From NCBI RefSeq assembly GCF_003932715.1, contig NZ_CP020700.1, positions 1,634,501 to 1,698,500 on the forward strand: 64,000 nt of DNA. The letters are read 5' to 3'. This document shows, piece by piece, positions 33,331 through 40,639 of this stretch. The notes below the pieces were generated by a model. It was not told where the DNA came from. It saw only the letters and a list, made by a program, of their open reading frames with translations, and did no database searches. Position numbers and translations under genes: made by a program. The first letter of the stretch is position 1, and each line of letters starts with the position of its first letter. This DNA is from Streptomyces tsukubensis. Its GTDB lineage: Bacteria; Actinomycetota; Actinomycetes; Streptomycetales; Streptomycetaceae.

Positions 33331-34374
33331 CTAGACCAGCGCCTCCAGGAGCCGGTCCACGTGCCCAGGTGTGTTGTACAAGTGGAAGGACACCCTCAGC
33401 CCGCCGGCGCGGGCGGCGGTGACGATGCCCTGTGCGGCGAGGGCGGGCACCCGGTCCGCCAGCCCGGGGACGGAGACGATCGCGGACTCCCCCGGCACCG
33501 GTGTGTGCCCCCGTTCGGCCAGCCCCTCGCGCAGCCGCCGGGCCAGGCCCGTCACGTGCCGGTGAACGGTCTCCGTACCCGCCTCCGCCAGCAGCTCCAG
33601 CGACGGGACCAGCGCGTGGAACGAGGGGTACGCCGGTGATTCGTCGAAGCGGCGCGCATTCGCCGCCAGTTCCCGCGCCGGGCCGTACAGCGCACCGTCC
33701 GCCGAGGCGAAGGTCCCGGCGAAGAGCGGCCGCAGGGTGCGCTGCGCCTCCTCGGTGACGGTCAGGAACGACACCCCGCGCAGACCGAGCAGGAATTTGT
33801 ACGCGACGGTGACCGTGTAGTCGAAATCGCCCGCGCACAGCGGCAGCCAGCCCGCGGACTGGCTGGTGTCGGCCAGGGTCCGCGCGCCGTGCGCGGCGGC
33901 CGCCTCCCGTACCGCCGCGAGATCTGCGATCCGCCCGTCGGCGGACTGCACGGCCGAGAACGCCACCAGTGCCGTACCGGGGCGGACCGCGTCGGCGAGC
34001 CCTTCGAGCGGGGCGTAGCGCGGCTTCAGATCCCCACGGGCCGTGAACGGGGTGACGACGGAGGTGTACTCGCCCTCGGGGAAGAGCACCTCCGCGCCCG
34101 CCGGCAGCGACTGCGCGACCAGGCCGACAGCCGTGGCCAGGGAGCTGCCCACGGCCACCCGTCCGGCGTCGACGCCCACCAGTCCGGCGAAGGACTCCCG
34201 TACCGCGCCCACGGTGCCGTAGTCACCGGCGCCCCCGGGCCGCCCGGCGGCCAGTTCCCCCGCCAGGGCCGCCAGCGCGGCGACCGCCCGGCGGGGCAGC
34301 ACACCGCAGGAGGCGGTGTTCAGATACGTCGATCCCAGCGCGAACTCGGCGGCGGCAGCATCCGGAGTCTCCAT
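33331..34374 (-). CDS. Class V PLP aminotransferase / cysteine desulfurase-like
   Basis: A 347-aa fold type I PLP protein. YLNTASCGVLPRRAV at the start is the kynureninase/desulfurase-like substrate loop, TLADTSQSAGWLPL holds the pyridine Asp, and the cofactor Lys is in VTVAYKFLLGLRG. There is no desulfurase active-site Cys loop like that of SufS, so the reaction is open. ATG 34374 has AGGGTGA upstream. It ends 11 bp from the MarR stop. Confidence 0.82.
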   Translation of the reverse strand: METPDAAAAEFALGSTYLNTASCGVLPRRAVAALAALAGELAAGRPGGAGDYGTVGAVRESFAGLVGVDAGRVAVGSSLATAVGLVAQSLPAGAEVLFPEGEYTSVVTPFTARGDLKPRYAPLEGLADAVRPGTALVAFSAVQSADGRIADLAAVREAAAAHGARTLADTSQSAGWLPLCAGDFDYTVTVAYKFLLGLRGVSFLTVTEEAQRTLRPLFAGTFASADGALYGPARELAANARRFDESPAYPSFHALVPSLELLAEAGTETVHRHVTGLARRLREGLAERGHTPVPGESAIVSVPGLADRVPALAAQGIVTAARAGGLRVSFHLYNTPGHVDRLLEALV

Positions 34375-34469
34375 ACGATCACCCTGAGCGCCGCGGGGCG
34401 CGCGGTCAACCACGCGCGCGGGCCCGCGACCGGATCACCGGGACCCTGCGGCCGGGCGCGTCCGTGCGA

Positions 34470-35126
34470 TCACGCGGACTCCGCGGCCTCCCGGGACTTC
34501 CACGCCTGCTCCAGTGCCTGGGTGAACAGCTCGGCGGGCTGCCCGCCGGAGACCCCGTACCGCCGGTCGAAGACGAAGAATGGCACTCCGCTCGCCCCCA
34601 TGCCGGACGCCTCCTGCTCATCGGCGCGGACGTCGGCCGCGTACGCCTCGCGGTCCGCGAGGACCCCGCGTACCTCCGCCTCGTCCAGCCCGGCCTCGAC
34701 GGCAACCGCCAGCAGCACCTCGTCGTCGTAGACGGACCGCTCCTCGGCAAAGTTGGCGCGGTAGACCCGGTCCAGCAGCTCGCCCTGACGGCCCCGGGCC
34801 TTCGCCAGATGCAGGACGCGGTGGATGTCGAAGGTGTTGCCGTGGTCGCGGTCGTCCGTACGGTACGGGAGGCCCTCGGCCCGGGCGTTTCCGGCGACGT
34901 GCTCCTCCATCGCCACGGCCTCCTCGCGGCTGCGCCCGTATATCCGCATCAGCACCTCGACGACCGTGTCGATCGTGTCCTTGGGGCGGCCCGGGTCCAG
35001 CTCGTAGGACCGATGCACCACTTCCACCTCGTCCCGGTGCGCGAACCGGGCGAGCCCCTTCTCGAAGCGTTCCTTCCCGATGTAGCACCAGGGGCAGGCG
35101 ATGTCGCTCCAGATCTCGACGCGCAT
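34470..35126 (-). CDS. DsbA family oxidoreductase (FrnE-like)
   Basis: A 218-aa thioredoxin-fold protein without a signal peptide, so cytoplasmic. The redox motif is CPWC in WSDIACPWCYIG, a large helical insert follows, and cis-Pro is in GASGVPFFVFD. FrnE-type proteins act as thiol-disulfide isomerases and are named from a polyketide cluster, but most stand alone. ATG 35126 has GGAGAAG 9 bp upstream; GTG 35144 is an alternative. Confidence 0.9.
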   Translation of the reverse strand: MRVEIWSDIACPWCYIGKERFEKGLARFAHRDEVEVVHRSYELDPGRPKDTIDTVVEVLMRIYGRSREEAVAMEEHVAGNARAEGLPYRTDDRDHGNTFDIHRVLHLAKARGRQGELLDRVYRANFAEERSVYDDEVLLAVAVEAGLDEAEVRGVLADREAYAADVRADEQEASGMGASGVPFFVFDRRYGVSGGQPAELFTQALEQAWKSREAAESA

Positions 35127-35273
35127 CACGACTGTCTTCTCCACTCTCCGGCCGTCCAGTTCTCCCGGGCGACAACGTCCGCACCGAAGCGCGCATTCCC
35201 CGGCGGCGGTCCCGGCACCCGGGAATCAGGGGCGGGGAACCATCCCGGGGGCGCCGGTCGTCTTCCGGGTGGG

Positions 35274-36719
35274 ATGAACAAGACGATCAGGCACACCGCC
35301 GTCTTCACTCTGCTGCTGGTGCTGGCCCTGCTGCTGCGGGCCACCTGGGTACAGGCGTACGAGGCGGAGGCACTCGCGGACAACGACAAGAACCGGCGCA
35401 AGGTCATCGACCAGTACGCCCAGCCGCTGGGCGACATCGTCGTGGCCGGGAGCGCCGTCACCGGCTCGCAGCGCAGCTCCGGCGGCGATCTGGCGTACCA
35501 GCGCACCTACACCGACGGCGAGCTGTACGCGGCGGTGACCGGCTACAGCTCCCAGGCGTACGGCTCCACCCAGTTGGAGGGCATCTACGGCCAGGTGCTC
35601 GACGGCACCGACCCCCGGCTGAAGAACCCGCTGGACACGCTCACCCGCGCCCAGCAGGAGCCGGGTGATGTGCTCACGACCATCGACCCGGCGGTCCAAA
35701 AGGCGGCGTTCGAGGCGCTCGGCGACGTCAAGGGCGCGGCGGTGGCGGTCGAGCCCGCCACGGGCCGCATCCTCGGGCTGGCCAGCACCCCTTCGTACGA
35801 TCCGTCGGCGATCGCCGGGACCACGGACGGCGAGACCTGGCAGAAGCTGCTCACCGACCCGGACAAGCCGATGGTGAACCGGGCGCTGCGGCAGCCGCTG
35901 GCCCCGGGATCGACGTTCAAGCTGGTCGTCGCGGCCGCGGCGCTGGAGGACGGGCGGTACGGGACGGTCGACGAGCGGACCGACAGCCCCATGCCGTACA
36001 CGCTCCCCCTCACCACGAAGCCGCTGCGGAACGACATCCCGAGCGCGCCCTGCGAGGATGCGTCGATCCGTGAGGCGCTGCGCTGGTCGTGCAACAACGT
36101 CTTCGCCAAGCTGGCGATCGACCTGGGCCAGGACAAGGTCCGGGCGATGGCGGAGAAGTTCGGGTTCAACAAGGAGTGGGACGTTCCGGTCCGGGCGTAC
36201 GAGAGCGTGTACCCGAAGGGGCTCGACGCTCCGCAGACCGGTCTGACCGGTATCGGCCAGTTCGATGTGACGGCCACCCCGCTCCAGATGGCGATGGTCT
36301 CGGCGGCGATCGCCAACGGCGGTGTGCTGGCCTCCCCGCATATGGTGTCCCAGGTCGTCGACGCCGAGGGCACCGTCCTCGACTCGTACGACGGAAAACC
36401 GGGGAAGCGGGTCGTCTCGGAGCGGACCGCGGAGCAGTTGCGCAGTGCGATGGTGACGGTCGTCGAGAAGGGTACGGGCTCGAACGCGCAGGTCGCGGGG
36501 GCCGAGGTCGGCGGCAAGACGGGCACCGCCCAGCAGGGGGTCGACAACACGGGCAAGCCGTACGCCTGGTTCACCTCCTACGGCACGGACCGGGAGACCG
36601 GGAAGCAGATCGCGGTCGCGGTGGTCATCGAGGACGCGGGCGGTCCGCGCTCGGAGGTCAGCGGGAACGGTCTGGCGGCGCCGGTGGCACAGAAGATCAT
36701 GGCGGCGGCGCTCCGGTAG
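35274..36719 (+). CDS. Class B penicillin-binding protein (PBP2/FtsI-like transpeptidase)
   Basis: A 481-aa monofunctional transpeptidase anchored by one N-terminal TM segment (residues about 8-25). After the dimerisation domain come SxxK in APGSTFKLVV, SxN in RWSCNNVF and KTG in VGGKTGTAQ, in correct order. It cross-links peptidoglycan outside the membrane. It is shorter than division FtsI and without PASTA domains, so closer to the PbpA type that Streptomyces carries in several copies. The ribosome site is weak (GGTGGG). Confidence 0.92.
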   Translation: MNKTIRHTAVFTLLLVLALLLRATWVQAYEAEALADNDKNRRKVIDQYAQPLGDIVVAGSAVTGSQRSSGGDLAYQRTYTDGELYAAVTGYSSQAYGSTQLEGIYGQVLDGTDPRLKNPLDTLTRAQQEPGDVLTTIDPAVQKAAFEALGDVKGAAVAVEPATGRILGLASTPSYDPSAIAGTTDGETWQKLLTDPDKPMVNRALRQPLAPGSTFKLVVAAAALEDGRYGTVDERTDSPMPYTLPLTTKPLRNDIPSAPCEDASIREALRWSCNNVFAKLAIDLGQDKVRAMAEKFGFNKEWDVPVRAYESVYPKGLDAPQTGLTGIGQFDVTATPLQMAMVSAAIANGGVLASPHMVSQVVDAEGTVLDSYDGKPGKRVVSERTAEQLRSAMVTVVEKGTGSNAQVAGAEVGGKTGTAQQGVDNTGKPYAWFTSYGTDRETGKQIAVAVVIEDAGGPRSEVSGNGLAAPVAQKIMAAALR

Positions 36720-36860
36720 GCGCGCGGACGCCCGGCGCGAGGGCGTGCGTACCGCCGAGCGGAGCCGTCGGTGTGGTCCCGGAGGGTGAAAGGCGGCGCC
36801 GGGAGGGAGCGGAGGGAAGGGTAAGGGAACGGCAAAGCGGTCCCGGTCGTTACTTCTGGC

Positions 36861-38075
36861 ATGACCGCTATGACCCCCGGCTCGAACATCCCTCTGCCCT
36901 CCTCCCGTGTGGCGGTGGACGTCGCCGCCCCCGTGCGACTCGACGTGTCGGGCCTCCTCCTCACCGCAGACGGCAAGGTGCGCTCCGACGCCGATTTCAT
37001 CTTCTACAACCAGCCCACGGGCCCGGGGGTGAGCTACCGCTCCGGCGGCGGCTCCGCGCCGGACGCGATCGTGGTCGACACCGCGGCCGTCCCGCCGGGC
37101 ATCGAGAAGATCGTGATCACGGCCAGCCCGGACGCGGCGGGCCAGTCCTTCCAGGGCATCGAGCCGACCGCCACCGTCCGGGACGCGGACAGCGGCAGCC
37201 CGCTGGCCACCTTCACCCCGCCCCGGCTGGGCGCGGAGACGGCCCTGGTCGTCGTGGAGGTCTACCGGCGCAACGGCGTCTGGAAGGTCCGTGCCGTCGG
37301 CCAGGGATACGCCAACGGTCTCGCGGGCATCGCGACCGACTTCGGCGTCTCGGTGGACGAGGAGCCCGCCGCGGCCGCACCGCAGCCCGCCGCTCCCCCG
37401 GTGACGCCCCCGCCCACCCCCGCCCGGGCCTCCAGCGCCCCGGCCACCCCTCCGCCGCCCCCCGCCCCGGCCGCGCCCGCGGCACCCGCCGCCTCCGGCA
37501 AGATCAACCTCGACAAGGGCCGGGTCAACCTCCAGAAGAACCAGACGGTGTCCCTGGTCAAGGGCGGCCGCCCGCTGCTCTCCCAGGTGAAGATGGGCCT
37601 CGGCTGGGAGCCCGCGTACCGGAGCAAGGACATCGACCTCGATGCCTCGGTGATCGCCTACGGCCCCCAGCGCAACCACCTCGACAGCTGCTACTTCGGC
37701 AAGCTGACCATCCTGGGCGGCTCCATCCGCCACTCCGGCGACAACCTCACCGGTGAGGGCGCGGGCGACGACGAGGTGATCACGGTCGATCTCGGCCGTC
37801 TCCCCGCCGATGCCACCGGCCTGGTGTTCACGGTGAACTCCTTCTCCGGCCAGAAGTTCACCGAGGTCGCCAAGGCCTACTGCCGTCTGCTGGACGCGGC
37901 GACGGGCGAGGAGCTGGTCCGCTTCGACCTGACGGGCGCCGAGCCGCAGACGGGCGTGATGATGGCGAAGCTGATCCGCCAGTACTCGGGCGAGTGGGAG
38001 ATGACGGCCATGGGCGACTTCGTGAAGTCGCGCACGGTCCGCGGCATGGTGAAGCCCGCGGCCCAGGCGCTGTAG
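36861..38075 (+). CDS. TerD-domain protein with two TerD modules
   Basis: A 404-aa cytoplasmic protein. The first TerD-like module (about residues 22-165) has SDADFIFYNQPTGPG and LVVVEVYRRNGVWKVRAVGQ; a Pro/Ala linker of about 50 residues follows; the second module (about 215-400) has VSLVKGG, VKMGLGWEP and ITVDLGRLPADATGLVF with the acidic Ca2+-binding loops. TerD proteins belong to tellurite/stress systems and occur in many copies in Streptomyces. No other ter gene is adjacent. Confidence 0.9.
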   Translation: MTAMTPGSNIPLPSSRVAVDVAAPVRLDVSGLLLTADGKVRSDADFIFYNQPTGPGVSYRSGGGSAPDAIVVDTAAVPPGIEKIVITASPDAAGQSFQGIEPTATVRDADSGSPLATFTPPRLGAETALVVVEVYRRNGVWKVRAVGQGYANGLAGIATDFGVSVDEEPAAAAPQPAAPPVTPPPTPARASSAPATPPPPPAPAAPAAPAASGKINLDKGRVNLQKNQTVSLVKGGRPLLSQVKMGLGWEPAYRSKDIDLDASVIAYGPQRNHLDSCYFGKLTILGGSIRHSGDNLTGEGAGDDEVITVDLGRLPADATGLVFTVNSFSGQKFTEVAKAYCRLLDAATGEELVRFDLTGAEPQTGVMMAKLIRQYSGEWEMTAMGDFVKSRTVRGMVKPAAQAL

Positions 38076-38086
38076 AAAGCCTCAGG

Positions 38087-38914
38087 TCAGGCCGTGCCCG
38101 CCCTCCCCGGGAGGGTGGGCACGGACGCCACGAGCTGTCGGTAGCAGCCGTTGCTCCACTCGGCGTTCCGCTCCCCGGCCACGGCGGTCCAGTGCCGGCA
38201 GACGGCATCGACAAAGGCGCGGACCGCGTCCGGGGCGGCCTCCTGCCACGCGGGTACGGTCGCCAGCCAGGCGAGGGCGGCGTCCGGGGGCTGATCGCAT
38301 TCCATGAGCCGTACGGCGGTGTACGCGGCGTCGACCCAGGCGGGGCCGGTGGCGGGCCTGGCCCAGTCGACGGCGTACGCCCGCCCGGTCGCATGCTCCA
38401 CGAGGAGATTGTGCGGGTGGGTGTCGGTGTGCAGCAGGGTGTCCCCGGCGAGCAGCTCGGAGTCCCCGGGCCGGAGGTGACCGGCGAACCGCTCGGCGAG
38501 CGTGGGCACCCGGACCCCGTCCGGCACCCGCAGCCGCCCCATGCGCCCGAGCACCTCGCGTACCGCGTCCAGATCCTTCGACCCGGGCCCGAGGTCGGCG
38601 TGCCGCCCGTCGACCCGGTCGAAGACGAGGACCCGCCATCCGGCTGCCCTCACGTCGTACCGCAGAGCAGGCCCGACTCCCTCGACGGCCGCGCCGAGCA
38701 GGGCTTCGAGGTGGAGTGCGGCGGCCTCGTCCGTGTCCCCGTCCGGCACACCCTTGAGGAAGAGGCCGCCGTACCGCTGTGTCCGGACGGTTGCCGCGAG
38801 CCGGCAGTTGAGCCCGTGGGGAACGGTCTCGTCGCTCAGCAGGGCGCCGGTCCGCGCGGTGACCTCGTCCCGTAGGACGGCGGGAAGGGCGTCCCAGCCG
38901 ACGCGGTCGATCAT
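38087..38914 (-). CDS. Phosphotransferase of the APH/choline kinase-like family
   Basis: A 275-aa protein-kinase-like phosphotransferase. The catalytic loop is LLHTDTHPHNLLV (HxDxxxxN) and the metal Asp is in YAVDWARPATGPAW (DW instead of DFG). The N-terminal lobe carries the ATP Lys in GGLFLKGVPDG. These proteins are common in actinomycetes next to regulatory genes and have no fixed substrate; resistance is not implied. The gene converges on the TerD gene with 11 bp between stops. Confidence 0.85.
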   Translation of the reverse strand: MIDRVGWDALPAVLRDEVTARTGALLSDETVPHGLNCRLAATVRTQRYGGLFLKGVPDGDTDEAAALHLEALLGAAVEGVGPALRYDVRAAGWRVLVFDRVDGRHADLGPGSKDLDAVREVLGRMGRLRVPDGVRVPTLAERFAGHLRPGDSELLAGDTLLHTDTHPHNLLVEHATGRAYAVDWARPATGPAWVDAAYTAVRLMECDQPPDAALAWLATVPAWQEAAPDAVRAFVDAVCRHWTAVAGERNAEWSNGCYRQLVASVPTLPGRAGTA

Positions 38915-38979
38915 GAAGGTCCCTTTCTCGGGGCGGGCCGCTCACCGTGATGAGGCGGCCCGGTGGTGCCGGTCGGGTG

Positions 38980-39207
38980 CTACTGCTGCTGCGTGGCACC
39001 GCACAGTCGGCACCGCATCTGGCCGCTCCAGCCGACCCACTGGTGTGGGCAGTCGGCCGTGCCGGGGGTGCCCGGGGCACTCGTGCTCCGGGCGCTGTGG
39101 TGAAGGTCCGGGCACTTCGCGGCTCCGCAACGGCACGGCGGCCATGCCCGTTCGGGAGCCGCTGCCGGAAGACCGGCCTCAGCGGGAGCGCGATCAGTAC
39201 GCTGCAT
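38980..39207 (-). CDS. Small Cys-rich (zinc-ribbon-like) protein
   Basis: A 75-aa protein with CRCGAAKCPD in the middle and CPHQWVGWSGQMRCRLCG near the end, so two Cys/His clusters that could bind zinc. ATG 39207 has GGAG 8 bp upstream. Similar short proteins flank XRE/DUF5753 regulator genes in Streptomyces, as here and at 45222-45549. The function is unknown. A longer reading from 39327 is open but lacks support. Confidence 0.5.
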   Translation of the reverse strand: MQRTDRAPAEAGLPAAAPERAWPPCRCGAAKCPDLHHSARSTSAPGTPGTADCPHQWVGWSGQMRCRLCGATQQQ

Positions 39208-39454
39208 GCGTCGACTCCATCCAGTCGGCCACCCCTCGGGCCCGGCGAGGCTACGAGCGTTTCTCTGCTGAACTTCGCAGCACGAGCAGGAAGACGACGG
39301 TAGGGAGTTGCGCATACCTGCCGCCACAAAGTTGCACGCGATTGCAGGGACGGACCTCCATCGAGGTCACACCCCGTCGACTCACTTGACAGCCGCACCA
39401 GAATGGCCGTACCAAGCCTGCGAACCGGTGCAACTTCGGAGCAACGGAGGCGAC

Positions 39455-39517
39455 ATGGACCTACGGTTCGTCGGGATCGCCCCCGAGACGGACGACGACG
39501 GATGCCCCACCCTCTGA
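39455..39517 (+). pseudogene. Truncated small XRE-associated protein (N-terminal fragment)
   Basis: ATG 39455 with a strong GGAGG encodes MDLRFVGIAPETDDDGCPTL and then stops. It matches the first 20 residues of a short protein family (60-90 aa) that usually sits ahead of XRE/DUF5753 genes and continues after CPT with a Trp/Val-rich part. The rest is missing here, consistent with a deletion that also removed most of the next gene. Confidence 0.55.
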
Positions 39518-39531
39518 GACAAGGACTCCGC

Positions 39532-39621
39532 ATGGAGCCGGACCTGGTGAAGGCGCACGTCGAAGCGTTCGAGAACGTCTGGGCGCGCGCGATCCCGCAT
39601 GCCGAGTACGAGATCGTCTGA
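39532..39621 (+). pseudogene. DUF6879-like C-terminal remnant
   Basis: The frame from ATG 39532 encodes 29 residues, including VEAFENVWARAIPHAEY, matching the C-terminal end of DUF6879 proteins (about 170-190 aa), which normally precede XRE/DUF5753 genes. Only this end survives, 14 bp after the truncated gene above and 3 bp before the regulator GTG. An AAGGA before the ATG may let it be translated. Confidence 0.6.
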
Positions 39622-39624
39622 CCC

Positions 39625-40479
39625 GTGCCCGGCTCCCCGACGACCAGCGTGCAGGAAGCCCGAGCCGCCCTCGCGGAGCGGCTGCGGGCCCTCCGGCTGG
39701 ACGCCGGGATCACCGGCAAACAGCTCGCAGCGGCCTGCGGCTGGTCCGCCGCGAAGTCCTCACGGATCGCGGCAGGCCGCACGAGCCCGTCGGACGATGA
39801 CATCCGGGCCTGGTGCCGAGCGTGCGGCGCCGAGGACCTCACAGCCGACCTGATCGCCGCCCGGCGCCAGGCGGACTCCATGTACGTCGAGTGGCGCCGC
39901 CTCCAGCGCACCGGGATGCGGCGTCTCCAAGAGGCATCACGGCCGCTCTACGAACGCACCCGCTCCTTCCGTGTCTACGCCTCGGGCGTCATCCCCGGAT
40001 ACCTCCAGACCCCCGGCTACGCCCGCGCCCTCATGGGCACCATCGCCCGGTTCCGCGGAACCCCGGACGACGTCGACGACGCCGTGAAGGCACGGATACG
40101 GCGGTCTCAGGCCGTCCTCCACGGGAACCACCGGTTTGCCACCCTGATCGAAGAGAACGTCCTGCACCACCGGGTAGGCGACACCGAGGTCATGGCCGGC
40201 CAGCTCGGCCACCTCCTCGCCTCCATGGCACTCCCCTCCATGTCCATCGGGATCGTCCCCTCCGCAGCCGCCCGGGAGCAGGTGATGTGGCCGGTCGAGC
40301 AGTTCACCGCCTTCGATGACGACCGCGTTCATGTCGAACTGCTGGCGGCGAAAGTCACCGTCACCGCGCCGGGCGAGCTGGAGGTGTACCACCGGGCGTT
40401 CGCGAGGCTGGCAAGGCTCGCGGTCCACGGGGCGCATGCGCGGGCGCTGATCGTCAGGGCCATCGACGCCCTTGCGTAA
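39625..40479 (+). CDS. XRE family regulator with DUF5753 domain
   Basis: A 284-aa DNA-binding protein. The N-terminal helix-turn-helix (about residues 12-65: LRALRLDAGITGKQLAAACG, SAAKSSRIAAGRT) is followed by the DUF5753 domain (YERTRSFRVYASGVIPGYLQ, FATLIEENVLHHRVG, HRAFARLARLAVHG). Streptomyces has dozens of these, often beside DUF397 or DUF6879 proteins and acting with them in development. GTG 39625 follows the remnant directly, so any coupling with the lost partner is now broken. Confidence 0.92.
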   Translation: MPGSPTTSVQEARAALAERLRALRLDAGITGKQLAAACGWSAAKSSRIAAGRTSPSDDDIRAWCRACGAEDLTADLIAARRQADSMYVEWRRLQRTGMRRLQEASRPLYERTRSFRVYASGVIPGYLQTPGYARALMGTIARFRGTPDDVDDAVKARIRRSQAVLHGNHRFATLIEENVLHHRVGDTEVMAGQLGHLLASMALPSMSIGIVPSAAAREQVMWPVEQFTAFDDDRVHVELLAAKVTVTAPGELEVYHRAFARLARLAVHGAHARALIVRAIDALA

Positions 40480-40639
40480 GCCCCCGGCCGTGATCGCGGT
40501 GGAGACCTGGTGGCGGTCTGCAGCAGCGGTTGCAGGGGCGGCTGACCTCCACCTCCGTGGAGAGCCGGAGCACCACCCGATCCGAAGCCCTCTGAGATGC
40601 GGCAACGTCACCGGTGAGAGCACCTGCGCCTCCTGGAGA

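Noticed and set aside
38087..38914. Aminoglycoside resistance gene
   Set aside because: The APH-like fold is clear, but this family is broad, no antibiotic cluster is adjacent and residues specific to known resistance kinases are not evident.
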